From Ahaetulla prasina (Eukaryota > Chordata > Lepidosauria > Squamata > Colubridae), in the NCBI RefSeq assembly GCF_028640845.1, contig NC_080540.1, positions 263,843,958 to 263,907,957 on the forward strand: a stretch of 64,000 bases of DNA. Reading direction: 5' to 3'. Both the position numbers and the translations under genes were made by a program. Positions 1 to 13,323 of the stretch are shown here, piece after piece. A model generated the notes under the pieces. The model did not search any database, had not been told where the DNA came from, and saw only the letters and a list, made by a program, of their open reading frames with translations. Within the stretch, counting starts at the first letter, position 1; each line of letters starts with the position of its first letter.

Positions 1-434
1 GGACCAGGGCAGAGGAATAACCCCTATCCCTGGCCCTCCAGAGATCATCCACCAACGCGACCAAAGCCGTCTCAGTGCTGTAACCGGGCCGGAAGCCGGA
101 CTGGAGCAGGTCCAGATAGACAGTTTCCTCCAGGTGCAGGAGAACTGATATGCCACCATACTCTCTACAACCTTCGCGCGAGCGGGTTGGAGACCGACGA
201 AAATTACCTAAAACAGCCGGGTCCAGGGAAGGCTTCTTGAGGAGGGGCCTCACCACCGCCTCTTTCAAGGCGGCCGGAAAGACTCCCTCCAACAAGGAAG
301 CACTCGTAATCCCCTGGAGCCAGCCTCGTGTCACCTCCTGAGTGGCCAGCACCAGCCAGGAGGGGCACGGGTCCAGTAAACATGTGGTGGCATTCAATCT
401 ACCCAGCAACCTGTCCATGTCCTCGGGAGTCACA
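1..434 (-). mobile_element. L2-group LINE, internal RT fragment, cut by window edge
   Basis: Read on the minus strand, this is the start of the reverse-transcriptase region of the same LINE family as the copy at 11757-13537. It encodes recognisable pieces such as [19 protein letters not shown] near 230-290 and a TETALVALVDDLW stretch near 40-90. The 5' end lies at about 434, and the 3' part runs off the window at position 1. The frame is broken between about 150 and 215, where the NYRPVSNL motif is scrambled, so it is not functional. It keeps the single-T version of the TETAL codons, which shows that the extra T in the other copy is a private mutation. High similarity to the second copy suggests a fairly young family. 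Clade name is inferred from motif style. Confidence 0.85.
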
Positions 435-446
435 GTCTTATAAGTC

Positions 447-476
447 ACTTATAAGTCTAAGTGCTATTGTTATTGT
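447..476 (+). mobile_element. SINE 3' tail fragment
   Basis: The stretch matches the terminal part of the tRNA-derived SINEs at 34224-34463 and 37807-38046, which end in 'tataagtctaagtgctatt' followed by short ATT-rich repeats. Only the tail is left, directly against the LINE fragment to its left. Confidence 0.5.
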
Positions 477-479
477 TAT

Positions 480-3400
480 ATTATGTGTAGACTCAGTTTC
501 TTGATTTATTTTCTACTTCTATTGTGAAAGTTGTAAATGTATCCTTATTATTCAAGTAGACTGCAACAGTATGTTATATAACATCTTTTACTTATACATG
601 TATGTACTATAACAAAGCATTGTACCAAAAGAAATGTTTTGTGTTATGATTTCATTAATGTATCACAATTAGTGCTTTTTATTGCTTCCTGAAATTAAAT
701 TTACAAGAGACAATATAAATGTCTTATGGGGTTTTTTTGTAGGCTTAGAAAAACAGGATTAGAATTAAATGCAATCTCTATTTGTAGCATACCAATCAAT
801 GATCTTTAAAATAGTTTAAAAAGTTAGATTTTCATTTTGGATGAAAAAAATATACGATGAAATGTGTGCTTTGCTAACATAACACAAACTTCAACCTTTT
901 GCACCATAATGTTGGATGCAACATGTACATCGTATTGTCATTTACACACACACACACACTTCATTCCCATTAGGATAGTTTGCTTGATGGTCTTCCTCTG
1001 TGGTTTTTCCCTTATATTTTATATTCTATATTTGATATCCTATGTGTAGTATGCTATATAGTGCATTCAGTTAATAGTAGGCCTGGTGAAATGGCAGCAG
1101 TTCAACTTACCATGTTTTTTCAAAACTTTGTCCTATAGCTTTACAGTTGGATTGATTTGCATTGTACTTCCTCCATGCAAGAAATCCAGGCCTATGCACA
1201 ACACTTGGTCCCATGCATAAGGTTCTGAGTGGAAGGGAATGCTCATGCCATCTCTGCATAGACTAGCAATGTTGTGTGCATTTTTGATTTCATAATAGAA
1301 AACCATAAATATAGTGCATGGTGCTAAATATGAAGAGATTTATAAATAGATTTTTTTTAGTGTTCCATTTCCTATCTAAAAAGTAGATTGCATGCATTCT
1401 AAGCTCACTGACATCTTGTATAAAAATGAGGATATCAGTTCTATGAATTTGTGCAAGAAAATTCTGGTGCTAAAAGAGATCACATAATTCCTTTTTTGAA
1501 GGATAAAGAAAAAGAGCAATTAATAAAATTCTCAAAATGCAAAATTGTCCATAAGAAGGAATGACTTTAGGCTTTCCCATTATAGAAATAGAGGAATGTC
1601 TCTTTTAAAACATATCAATAGCTCCATTTTATCATTCCTATTGCTATATTATTACTTCTTAAATATACGCTTTTATCTACAAATAAATCATTCAAATTAT
1701 ATGTAACATAAGCTGACATGCAGAAAACTAAAGAAATATTGTAAAAGTATGTTCTATTTTTAAATCCTAATTAATCAAATCTTAGACCTTCAGCAGCTCG
1801 GATGTGCAAAGCAGAAGTCTGATAGGATTGGGTGCTTAATTTTTTGTGATTAGTCTTAGCCCATCATTTTAATTTTTTTCCCTGGAGCTTGAGAGTAAGA
1901 TTAGACAGCTCAGCATCAGAGTCTGGGAATCTTATTCACCCTCTGAGACTGTAGTTGAAGGTCATTGTTGACAGGACAAGTTTATGGCTGTGGTGTGTTT
2001 GGCTTAGCCTCTTCTAGAATATCTCTTTCTTTGAAAATTGAATATGCAGGTTGAGTATCATTTCTACCCAGAAGATCTTCAAGTTTCTTCTTTCAAAATA
2101 CTTCTCTTCAAGTTAAAATCCAGAGAGGCTATGACATCATAACACTGGGGCTTGTTTTATTTTTCTAATTTATGCCAAAGAAAATATTAATGAAACTATT
2201 ACTTTTATAATTTAAAAAAATGTGTTTTTGTTCTAATTAATTGTTCACATATAATCTAAATACATTGCAAATGGCATTTGCATATAAGGTACAGAAGATT
2301 TGCATGTCTGACATTAATGCAACATTATATGTTTCTAGCCTATTACTAATGTATTTGTTTCATAGACTAAAGAGGTCAGATCATAAACCGACTGAGTGCA
2401 GTTCAGGTACTGCTAAGGGTATTTGTCTTCAACGGATATGCAGGAGATTCAAGTGTTCAATTGAGCATTTAAACCTTAAATCCTTTTTCTGGATTCCATC
2501 CAGTATAAGTTATGCTTTAAAAAATATTAAACTTTCAGATTTTACATTATGAAAATATTTGTTACCATTACAATTTGGAGAAACTCTAGTGATCTAATAG
2601 GTCACTAAATACATGAATAATCATATCAAGGAGATTTACAGTATACATTTTAAAAATGGTATTGTTCAGTGTGCTGTTTGATTGACAATGTGCTATATTC
2701 CATATCTGTAGAACAAAGACCATCTGAATAATGACTAGATGCAAGTAAAAAGCAAAATTACAGGGAAGAAGCAGAAGATGTAAAATACGGCAGTCAATGC
2801 AATGACCAGGGCATACAGAATTTAAATGTTTAATGCCCACACACCCAGATTTCTTTTTCTGCCTTAGATCAGGCTGAGAATCCTGAAATACAAAAGAGAG
2901 CATTTCCCTTTTGGATGCAGATGGTTGTGTACATGTGTGTATGCATGTGTAGCTTGCAAATGTGTACTGTATAGATCACTGTACTTGAACAGAGGGAGAT
3001 GTGATAATTAGTAGCTTGGGAAAAGAAAGGAAGAGAAACCTCTGCTAGTTCTGCTTATTCTGTTTTTATTTATTTATTTGCGATACACTGACTGAATACG
3101 AGCTTTCCCATTTCCTAGTCATGATGGAAGGTTAGAGTACAATGGAATTATTACAAAAATATGAATTACAGCATAAGGACACATTTTACTATGCTAGATT
3201 TTTGCAAGTTAATATTTTCTGCCATTGTAATTTACATGATATATGTAAAAATGCAAAAAAAGGAAGGAAGAAATTTGTACAGAAATGCATACAAAAAATT
3301 TTTAAAAGGAGGGAAGAAAAAAGAGGAAATATGTACAGTAATGAAACAATCATCAGTAGGTGAAATAAATTATTTATCTTCCTATTTTACATACATGTAA

Positions 3401-5220
3401 GCCAAAGGGGCTCCATTATGTGGATGAATATTTCTGAGAAATGTTTAAAATATTTAATTAATATGCTTTCAATACAGCATATCAATATATGCTAGTACAT
3501 GCCAGGATAACTGTCTTTACTATCTGTTGAGTATTTTATTTTTCCTAAATATATGCTATTTAGTATCTTGGATGTAAATGCATGCGTAAATTGATCTGCT
3601 TTTCCAAATTAGTGTTATTGGGTCAAATAAATTAATGCACAGTCTTGACAGAATGCCTCATTAATATACACATGTAAATTCGGGGACAACCCCCACCACC
3701 ACACCCCCATTAGTAGGATTTATATTAAGACTGATATGTGATTGCAAGACATTTAGTTATTTACCAGACCTCTGGTTTATAAGACAGATAAAGATATCCC
3801 TTAGTTCATCAATGTAAACACTTTCATACACAAATATGTTTGTAATAACAAACCCTTAACTCTTAAATAATTTATAATTTATAAATATAATTATTGGTGA
3901 AATCCTGGTACTGTAACATTGACAAAAGCAGTATGTAGGTATGCCTTTCATGCTTGTGAAGTTGACTGAAAAGCTCCCTGAAAATTAACTATGTGTTGTT
4001 TCTTGTGAATTGTAGAGCCCTTCTTTAGTGGATGCTAAGGGAAAGGCTGAAATAAATACATCTTTCTTCAGCATATTAACTTTTGGTGAAATAATTAAGT
4101 ATTGCTATATATCAGTCTTAACAAAATTGACTAGCTTCATGAACTTTTCCCTTCCCAATATTATATGTACGTAAATCCATTTTATTACCAGCATCTTATG
4201 CAAAATGAACCTTACTGAGCCAAATCCATCACAAAGGTAAATATAACCACAACTGCACAAACTTCTTAAAATGGTTTCTTTTTTAAGAAAGAAAGAAAAA
4301 GGCTCTGGTAAAAATTGGAGAATATAAGCAATATTGAAGAATATTTGTTCCCCACACATAAGCACTCACTTATCTTTTTATTTTGAAGTTCCATGGGTAA
4401 ATCGACCTAGTAGTATGAGCTACAGAAACAGATTGGTGGGGGCGTAGAGAGAGGGGAATATAGCAACTTGTAAATAAACCTATGAATATCAAGAAGCAGA
4501 GATACTTAGATTATGCATTTTGCCACTACACTTCTGTGCTTGTAACCCATAAGGCCAGACATTTGTATCATGCAAGACGTGGAGCTGCCCGAGAGAGATT
4601 GGGAAGAAGAAAAGGCAGGGAGGGACAGCCAGACACAATGAAGCATAATAGCATTCCTGCATGTCTAATAGCTTAAATATGCTATGCTTCACTATATCCA
4701 CACATTATGAGTAATGCCAAGGAATCAGTTAATATTGCATCAATATTTTACTCTTAAATTAAATACCTTTGGAAAAATGAAGATTAATAGTTTGAAAAGA
4801 GAGAAACCCCAAGATTAGAGTTAACAATATCCCTCAAGTACAAGCTTTGCTATTTCTTGCACATAATGCCAATCATAAATGCTGCCTTTTTATTATGTAT
4901 ATTTGGAGATGCCACTCTGTCGCAGAACTAAGATAAATAAAGATGTAGGCTTTTTCGGCACTATATAAAACCACCCAGGACATTTTCAGTGGAAAATAAG
5001 TGTTCATTGCTATATTTCACTTTAGCTATTGCCTGGAATGTATGGTAAGAAAGTAGAAGGTGAGACTTTGCTAGTCTGTTGATTGGATAAGAAACAAAGA
5101 AGGACTACATTGTCTTAACAAAGAAGAGGAACGCTCTGCGTGTGTATGTGTGTAGAGATATAGAGATTTCATCTTCCAGGTTTCTTCAGTCCAAAATTAT
5201 AGGTAGGATGGAATGTCTGA
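480..5220. other. AT-rich unique DNA, no gene seen
   Basis: No coding frame with a recognisable domain and no clear transposon was found here. Small features are a short CA microsatellite at 943-959 and TTTA-rich runs near 3067-3079. The open frames of 60-105 codons have no known motif and no codon pattern that sets them apart from chance. Confidence 0.6.
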
Positions 5221-5560
5221 GTGGCTTTTATTTTCAGTAGCTTTTGGAGGGTTACCCCCCTTTCCCTGGCTTTCCTTTGCATGAAATGTCAAATTAATTT
5301 ACAGGGTGCTATTACGGATAGGTTTGCTTGGTTTGTGGTTTGCTAGGAAAGACAAGCAGCTGAGACCAAGTCTTAGGATGGAGAGGGGGAGGGGCAAAAT
5401 TGCCACCCCAGCCCAGAGTGTGGCCAGCTTCTGCAAGCAGCCTGCCTGTCTTTTGACAGCAGGCCAAAGAAACTCCTCTAGCTTTCATTTGCATCCTGAA
5501 AAATAGCCAGGATTAGAGGGAATTTATTTTCTTGCAGAATTTAGATCTGACATTTATGGT
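5221..5560. other. GC-richer non-repetitive island, possible regulatory block
   Basis: This block is visibly richer in G+C than its surroundings and resembles none of the repeats seen elsewhere in the window. It holds an octamer-type ATTTGCAT near 5489 and a small stem, CCTGC-TGTC then TTTT then GACA-GCAGG, near 5441-5464. Those are seen in the sequence. A role as an enhancer or conserved element is only inferred. Confidence 0.3.
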
Positions 5561-8550
5561 TTGGTTTGCTGGCTTCTTGAGGGAAAGTTTGTTTTTCTCT
5601 CAGAGAGGAAAATATTTTTGGAGAAAATAAAGGTTGCTTAGCAGAAACAGTAAATAAATATCTCCTTGGTAATTCTGGAATGGAACTTAGCTAATACAAT
5701 CAAAGATAGGTGTTTATTGTTAAATTATTAAGTTTGCTCCTTAATATCCAACAGAGTAAGAGAGTAATTTTCTATCACTTTCAGTATGTGGCTATTTAAT
5801 ACAAGAAATGATTTTATCATATAAACAGCAAGGAAGTATTTTTAAAATAACAAATTAAAAAAGATTTTGAAGAAGAATAATGCATTAAACTATATTTTTT
5901 TTTCTGTGTTTGTGACTAATTGTATAATCTAGTGGGGTGCCACAAATAAGAAATTATTCTTTTGTTTATTTTCATCACATTTTAATTAATTTTTTTACAA
6001 GTTAACTATGAAGAATAGAGTATCGATAGTATCAAACATTTCAATTATCTACATTTAAAACTTCAGGCCACATGGAAGTAGTTCTGGTTGTCCTTCCAGT
6101 AAGCAATCACACAGGATTCCAACTTCCATAAAAACAAAGCTAATTTTTGATTACTATGAAAAAATATGCTGACATTTTTCTACTATGAATGGACCGGCCT
6201 TAATTCTCTACCTTTAATTCATAATCATTATGTTGGAACTAAAACTGTAGGATTCTTAGACAGTCCCCCTAATTTGGAGAGCATCAGGTTGAGGGATTTG
6301 CCCTGTATGAAGCTTCTGAAGGCCAAATGTGTCTGGAAGCTGTTTTACAGCTTTCAGATGTTTTCTTGATCAAAACATCCAGTTATTCTAACTTGACAAC
6401 AATATGGCATGAATTTTGGAAGTAACAACAAACATGGATACAATTCATGGACACAACCATGTCTGGCATCCATGGTTCTATTATTACATAAGTGCTTTTT
6501 AGCTAAAATATAAGATTTTTTAAAAATAAAATAAACTGAATACTACCACAATGCACACAAGTGCATGATTATACAGGTTATTGTCAGACAATCAACAGAT
6601 GTCATTTTTAATGTTTTTCTTATGTATTCAAGTAGATGCGAATGCATCCTGAATGTGTGGAATTACTGCTAAGTGATGAAGAAGAGCTGTTCACTGAAAT
6701 GCAAATAGAAATGCATATAAGGCTGCCGTAGCACTTTAAATTTTTGCATGAAAAAGTCAATATACTATTAAAAGAATAGTATCCTTGAGCATGATTTCTT
6801 TCTATGTTGCAACTGAATGGACTATGTACCACCAAATAATTCACTTTGTCATTAGTTTCTGAATTCTAAATAGAGTGTTCATCCATTTTCTGTATTAAAT
6901 GCATCCTGTGCATGCCCACCAGTTCATTGGTTCACTTATTTATTTATTTTAAAGAAAAAAAATAGTAATTATTTTGAGATGGAAGAAGATTTTTGGTGAT
7001 TCAAGAGATATTTGCAAATCAATGGTGAAATTAATTGACTACTACCTGATTTTTTTCCAAAAGCTTCAATCTAGAAAGTAAGTTCATTTTAAATTTGTTG
7101 AATAAATTTCCAAATTAGCCTAACTGTTCCCAAAATGTTAAATTTGTTTTCATCTTCTATATAATTTTTTATGTAAATATAAGTCTCCAAACATAGCTCC
7201 AACCTAAAATTATAAGAAGAGAATGTCTGAAAGGAAGATCAACGATATCAAAATGGCAGATGTAATCTGGTGATCGTGATCAAGAATTTTACCTTCTGCT
7301 ACAGAATTAGAAACATTTTTAACATTTAAAATTTCTGTAGTATATAAATATAACTCTGATAGGTATAATTTGCAAAAATAATGATAAATTGGAAAGCACA
7401 ATATCTACCCGCTGTTCCTGAGCATTTACCATTTTCCAGGCAGATTTAGTTAACATCTAGTATACAACATCTGGATGGAACCCAGAAATGATAGCATATG
7501 CATATGACACAGATATATCAGGCTTAGATTTAAGAAGACTCTTGTTTTTGTCATCATCCAATTTAATTGGAGCCTGATTTGCACTTCTTAAGAAACTATT
7601 CCTCCTTTGAATTTGCTATTATAGTGACTTCTTTGTATTCCTGAATTTTGATTGATTATGAGCCATCGGGTTATTAACTCTTAGTAATGACCTAGATAGG
7701 TTTTCTCCAGGACAATCTTCAGGTCTTCCAAAAGTGCAACCATCACCCCAGTAACGGAATCTATCCATCTTCTTGCAGAATATCCTCTAATTAAAAAATA
7801 GGAATGTTTTTATGTAGCACCAGAATCAAGCCAAGGGACACTATGAACAGGAGACTACTGGGATATTTTAAATGCTTTATGTTAATAACACAAGCATCTC
7901 ACATTAATTCACTCATTCAGTGAATTCATAAACACCAATGAAGCTCTTCTGGTTGTTGACAAGGAACAATAGGGTATATGAGTTCCCCCTTGGAACATGC
8001 TCTGATGATAATTGGTAAAATGATGGGATTTCAAACTTCTCTTCCTTCCAACTTTCTTTATATAGGCAATGCTGCATTGCTTCAGCTGAATTGCTGAATA
8101 TCATCATTCATTAATTTTTAATCATAAGTTATCTAGTAGTCTGGTTAGGTGTCATTATGTCCTTGGTGATGACCATACCATGATAGATAGGGCAAGAATA
8201 GTATGTTCAAAAATTCTCTATCCATTTGCACCTTAGCTTGGCACATCTTGAAATCAGTTTTTGTGGGATTATCTCTAGGATTATCATGATTTTTACATTT
8301 CAGATCTCCTTTTCAGTGAGTACAAGTTTTCAATTTTTCCGTATTTTCATGTCTCCTACTAATTGCTCCAACAACTGAAGTGACTATTTTTATATCCCTA
8401 TAACAGTGTGAGACATATTGCAAAGATGTAGGGCTTCATTCATGAATAGACTATCATTTTGATGTCATTGACCTTTTATACATATCCCAATAGATACTTT
8501 TGCCTAGGAGAATAAGGAGTGAGGCTGGCAAGCAGAGAAACCAGGGGTTT
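5561..8550. other. AT-rich unique DNA, no gene seen
   Basis: No recognisable gene or transposon. Long A/T runs and TTTA repeats (about 6936-6950) are the only structure noted. Confidence 0.55.
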
Positions 8551-8559
8551 CCAGCTAGA

Positions 8560-8935
8560 TATAGCTCTTCTGTTAATAACACTCAGCTGCCTCTTAAGGA
8601 ACTAAGGGAGTCCATTAATTCAGAAAGGCAGAAGGAATATGCCTATATTTGGCACATAAACTGTATATATATCAGGTTTAGGATGGCCCCAGCCCTGCTG
8701 ACCTTTAGGAAGGCATTGAAGATCTAGCTATGTGCTTAGGCCTGGAGTCCTGATTGTGTAAAGGGCCCGGATTCCTGGTTATATTGACTCTGATGGATTA
8801 TAACATACTTGGCTGCCCCTTGAATTTACTTTCTTTTTTGTATTGTGTTTTAACTGGGTTTTTTTTATGATTGTTCACTGAAGAGTTTGAAATGGGCATC
8901 TATACAATTTGAATAACCAAATAAATTTCAGAAAT
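8560..8935 (+). mobile_element. Degenerate LINE 3' end (L2/CR1-like)
   Basis: A peptide resembling the end of an L2/CR1-type ORF2, PALLTFRKALKI followed by a stop, is readable near 8690-8728. It is followed by about 200 bases of T-rich 3' sequence ending in 'aaccaaataaatttcag', the usual style of these LINE tails. The rest is too decayed for a family assignment. Confidence 0.4.
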
Positions 8936-9417
8936 CCAGTTTTTCCTTCATCAGGCTAAAAGTACTTTATTTAAATTTTGATTCTTTTCTATAGTACATA
9001 AGTTTCTGCCAAACTTAAGTCAAAAAATGGATTATGACTTGTCAGGAGGCCTGAAATTTATTGCTGTGCCTGAGTGTAAATTTAATAGAAATATATGTTC
9101 ACTTATATATTGTATTATCTTTATTTGTTGTTAAAATGTGTCCCTTATTTTTTTATTTCAATACTCAACTGCATAGAATTTATTTTAAAAATCATAATAT
9201 AAAATGTAACAGAATTACTTTAATACAGATTAAAATACAATCAAAATTAAAAGAAATTATTTAAAAAAAAATATTGGTAAAATAAGTGTGATTTTATCAT
9301 ATTTCAAAATATTTGGAGTAGTGGCCAAACCAGATACCTTGAAGTACATCCCACAACCTGGGATGCTCTGCTCATGTGAGTGGAGCTTCTAGCAACAGGT
9401 TTTGCAATGACGACTGA

Positions 9418-9500
9418 ACTCTGTAGCTCAGTGAGAGAGTATATACTTTGCACACAAAAGTTCCAGCTTCAATTCCTGACATTTATAGATAGGGCAGTGT
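9418..9500 (+). mobile_element. tRNA-derived SINE head fragment
   Basis: The piece has a tRNA-like A-box region (gtagctcagtgagagag) and a B-box-like 'ttccagcttcaattcctgac' at the right spacing. It matches the head of a squamate SINE whose consensus reads like a tRNA gene with a TTTGCATGCAG anticodon arm. The body is not clear beyond about 9500. Confidence 0.5.
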
Positions 9501-9750
9501 TGTGAAGCTGGTGTGTGATAAGCTGGCCCATTAAAGCCAAGCCAATCATGCATCTGCTTGGAAGGAATGCTGGTGAAGGAGGCATCATCAGGAGATGAAG
9601 TTAAACACTGGTGCTTTTGCAACCTATCAAGGATTTATAAATGGATTGTGACACATTTACAAACAATTTCTTGTACTGCTTGACCTCCTGGCCTCTCTTT
9701 GTAAAACACACAAAATATGTATGCTTTCACTCTCTCTCTTCTAGTACTCA

Positions 9751-9941
9751 GTCCATTGCTCAGTGGCAGAGGTCATGTTTTGTAAACAATGAGTTCAATT
9801 TCAGTCCCTAATATCTTTTGATATGGCTGCAAAAGAACCATGATAGGAGAACTAGAGCACTACTCCTGGTTTTGTATTGAGTACAATGGCCTAGAGAAAC
9901 AGATATTTTGCCTTAGTGTGAGGTGGCTTTCTATGTTCTTT
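9751..9941 (+). mobile_element. tRNA-derived SINE, diverged but nearly complete
   Basis: The head (ttgctcagtggcagaggtc ... gttcaatttcagtccctaa) is tRNA-like. The end (gtgaggtggctttctatgttc) matches the tail of a SINE common in squamates, whose younger copies end in 'gtataaggcagcttcctatgttc'. It is the same head type as the fragment at 9418. Old copy; no target duplication could be read. Confidence 0.65.
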
Positions 9942-10242
9942 GTTCATCACTTCATGTACATGGCAAAGTAACTTTTTGGCATAGCAAGTTAAGCTTAAAG
10001 GGGTTGCAAGCTTTGATCTGCTGCTGTTGCTGCAGCAACTAACTTAATCAGCCATTGTGCTGGAAGGTGGCATACCTAATGTTGATGTTATACTGCACCA
10101 GTGCACCATACTTCTAAGTATTATTAAAGTTTTAACAGGGGATCAAACAAAATCTAACAAACTGTTCAATCTCTATATTAGCTGAACTAAGAAATTTGCC
10201 TCTTGAGCTTAGTTGACTAAAATATATAGGAGACAGACACTT

Positions 10243-10393
10243 TGGGGAAGTGGTTATGTCACCAGGCTTGAAATTAGTTCTATCTTATGCAGAAAGCCAG
10301 CTGGGTGACCTTGGGCCAGGCCCTCTCTCTTAGCCTTAGGAAGAAAGCAATGGTAAACCACTTTTGAACATCTTACCAAGAAAACTGCAGGGA
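10243..10393 (+). mobile_element. tRNA-derived SINE with CAT tail
   Basis: It contains the diagnostic body 'gccagctgggtgaccttggg' followed by 'tggtaaaccactt' and 'aagaaaactgcagggac', the core of an abundant squamate SINE. The usual 3' end is replaced at 10394 by a perfect CAT microsatellite. Confidence 0.75.

Positions 10394-10452
<59 letters not shown>
10394..10452 (+). repeat. (CAT)n microsatellite
   Basis: About twenty perfect CAT units directly follow the SINE body. The poly-histidine reading across it is an artefact of the repeat, not a protein. Confidence 0.97.
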
Positions 10453-10454
<2 letters not shown>

Positions 10455-11756
10455 CTATGAATTATCAGAATCCTCTCAGAACACTAGCTGATATTTATAT
10501 AGCATTCTGTTTCTTACAAGTAAAAGTAAAAAGGTTAAATGTTGAGAATCCAACAAACAAAAGATTTACCACTAAGAAAGCCCAAATACTAAATACATAC
10601 ATTGTTTTTAAAATATGTTTTTTTTTTACTTTCTAGGGAAGATAATACAGTGCAAGAATATACTATTGAATAGATTGATAAAGAAAGACTAAATGATCAC
10701 TTCAGGGATAGATTAGAAGCAGCCCAATCACTTTCCTTTCAATCATAGGCATTATTCTCTACGGTCATTCTTAAAATCTAAATAGTAGTAAGCTGACAAA
10801 GGCTACAAAATATGGCACACAAGCACATCTGATATCTCCGACCCACATTTTGAAGAGTTTCTGATTTATCAATTAATTTGATGATAATAAATAAATGCCT
10901 ATGTACATTAATCAAAAGAAAAATAAAAAAGGCCGGGAGCATAAGGGAGGAGTTTGTTTTGCTGGCATGTATATTTGTCACTTTTAGTCATGCAGCTAGA
11001 CAAATCTGGTTTATTCTATGTCCTCTCATCTGTATTCATTTTTAATCTTTATTTTCCCATTAAAGCACTTAATAACTGAAAATATGCATGCATATTTTTA
11101 AAATAAAATATTTCAAGGCTTTGAAGACTATAGAATCACATTATCTATTTTGTATAATCCTCTGTTGATGACATTAGATGTCATTGTAAATATAAATAAA
11201 TGAAATATACAGTAAAAGGAAAAGCAAATAACTAATTGCCTTTGTGTTATAATCTTGAGTAGCCATTAACAGTGAAAAACAGGATTCAAAAACAAAATGC
11301 TAGTGGCGTTTGATATAATTAAGACTCACGTACTAAACTCCACTCAGATACTCAGATACTTCAACAACTTGATTTTGTGTGTGTGTGTGTGTGCACACAT
11401 ACACACATCAGTTTTCACCTTAATTATTTTACAGTTGAAGAAGTTACAGCAGGTCCTCTTTTCTTCTAGGCCTGATCAGTCAAGGAAAAGCATATTGCTC
11501 ATATATACGTTTAATGATAATCTCGGTTATCTCTAAATCCAAAAATACATGGAGTATCTATGAATTTTTGGGAACAGTTTGTGATGTATTTGGGAAAAAT
11601 CAACTTCAAATATGAAAATTGTTTTGGTCTTTCAAAATTTAGATTATATACCAATTTAAGGGATTATATGGGTTTATGGGTGCCACAGGCCCTATTGCCT
11701 ATACTCTAGAATGATCATAAAGGTAATGAGACAATATTTATATGATCATATGAGTC
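10453..11756. other. Unique AT-rich DNA with a TG/CA microsatellite
   Basis: No gene or transposon was recognised. A (TG)n run followed by CA-rich sequence sits at about 11375-11407. Confidence 0.55.
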
Positions 11757-13323
11757 AACCATGGACACTTTCTGAAATGGATTTGACCCTGTGACTCCCG
11801 AGGACATGGACAGGTTGTTGGGGAGGTTGAATGCCACCACATGTTTACTGGACCCGTGCCCCTCCTGGCTGGTGCTGGCCACGCAGGAGGTGACATGAGG
11901 CTGGCTCCGGGGGATTATTAATGCTTCTTTGTTGGAAGGGGTTTTCCCTGCCGCCTTGAAAGAGGCGGTGGTGAGACCCCTCCTCAAGAAGCCTTCGCTG
12001 GACCCAGCTGTTTTGGGAAATTATCGTCCGGTCTCCAACCTTCATTTTGTGGCGAAGGTTGTAGAGAGTGTGGTGGCACATCAATTACCGCAATACCTGG
12101 ATGAAACTGTCTATCTAGACCCGTTCCAGTCCGGCTTTCGGCCCGGATACAGTACAGAGACGGCTTTTGGTCGCGTTGGTTGATGTTCTCTGGAGGGCCA
12201 GGGACAGGGGTTACTCCTCAGCAGCTTTTGATACCATCGACCATGGTATCCTGCTGCACCGGCTGGGGAGTTTGGGAGTGGGAGGCACCGTTTATTGGTG
12301 GTTCTCCTCCTATCTCTCTGACCGGTCGCAGACGGTGTTGGCAGGGGGGCAGAGATTGACCGCGAGGCGCCTCATGTGTGGGGTGCCGCAGGGGTCGATT
12401 CTCTCGCCTCTCCTGTTCAACATCTATATGAAGCCACTGGGTGAGATCATCAATGGTTTTGGGGTGAGGTACCAACTGTACACTGATGATACGCAGCTGT
12501 ACTTTTCCACCCCAGGCCACCCCAACGAAGCTGTCGAAGTACTGTCCCGGTGTCTGGAAGCCGTACGGGTCTGGATGGGGAGAAACAGGCTCAAGCTCAA
12601 TCCCTCCAAGACAGAGTGGCTGTGGATGCCGGCACCCTTGTACAGTCAGCTGCAGCCGCGGCTGACTGTTGAGGGCGAATCATTGGCCCCGGTGGATAGG
12701 GTGCGCAACTTGGGCGTTCTCCTGGATGGGCGGTTGTCTTTTGAAGATCATTTGACAACCGTTTCCAGGAGAGCTTTTTATCGCCTGATTCACCAGTTGC
12801 GCCCCTTCCTTGACCGGGATGCCCTATGCACGGTCACTCATGCTCTTGTTACCTTTCGCTTGGATTACTGCAATGCTCTCTACATGGGGCTCCCCTTGAA
12901 GAGCATCTGGAGGCTCCAGTTGGTTCAGAATGCAGCTGCGGGGGTGATAGAGGGAGCCGCTCGTGGCTCCCATGTAACACCACTCCTGCGCAGGTTGCAC
13001 TGGCTACCTGTGGTCTTTCGGGTGCACTTCAAGGTTTTGGTTACTATCTTTAAAGCGCTCCATGGCTTAGGGCCGGGGTACTTATGGGACCGCCTATTGC
13101 TACCGAATGCCTCCCACCGACCCGTGCGCTCGCATAGAGAGGGACTCCTCAGGGTGCCGTCTGCCAAGCAATTCGGCTGGCAGCCCCCAGGGGAAGGGCC
13201 TTCTCTGTGGGGGCTCCCACCCTCTGGAATGAACTTCCCCCAGGACTTCGTCAACTGCCTGACCTTCGGACCTTTTGCCGCGAGTTGAAGACTTATTTGT
13301 TTATTCGCGCAGGACTGGCATAG
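11757..13323 (+). pseudogene. Broken LINE reverse transcriptase (ORF2 C-terminal part)
   Basis: This encoded the enzyme that copies LINE RNA into DNA at a nicked target. Visible RT motifs are the [17 protein letters not shown] block (about 11970-12040), [11 protein letters not shown] (about 12128-12160), AAFDTIDH (motif A, about 12221-12245), GVPQGSILSPLLFN (motif B, 12379-12420) and YTDD (motif C, 12479-12490), followed by the LNPSKTEWLW block. Damage: a stop at 11896-11898; one extra T at about 12168, shown by comparison with the copy at the window start; loss of about eight codons just before AAFD at about 12221; and a one-base loss near 13190, after which the reading continues in another frame to a stop at 13321-13323. 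The family usually has YADD, so the threonine is a further change. It cannot make an active enzyme. Confidence 0.9.

Noticed and set aside
1194..1280. Inverted 'tgcacaacac' / 'gttgtgtgca' pair that could be a very small MITE.
   Set aside because: Short ends, no target duplication, no second copy seen.
9418..9490. A possible tRNA gene.
   Set aside because: It does not fold with paired stems; it is the decayed head of a SINE.
10364..10636. A frame with a run of nineteen histidines.
   Set aside because: The run is a CAT microsatellite read in frame; there is no gene context.
12218..13254. Minus-strand frames of 100 and 109 codons.
   Set aside because: Shadows of the GC-rich LINE reverse transcriptase on the other strand.
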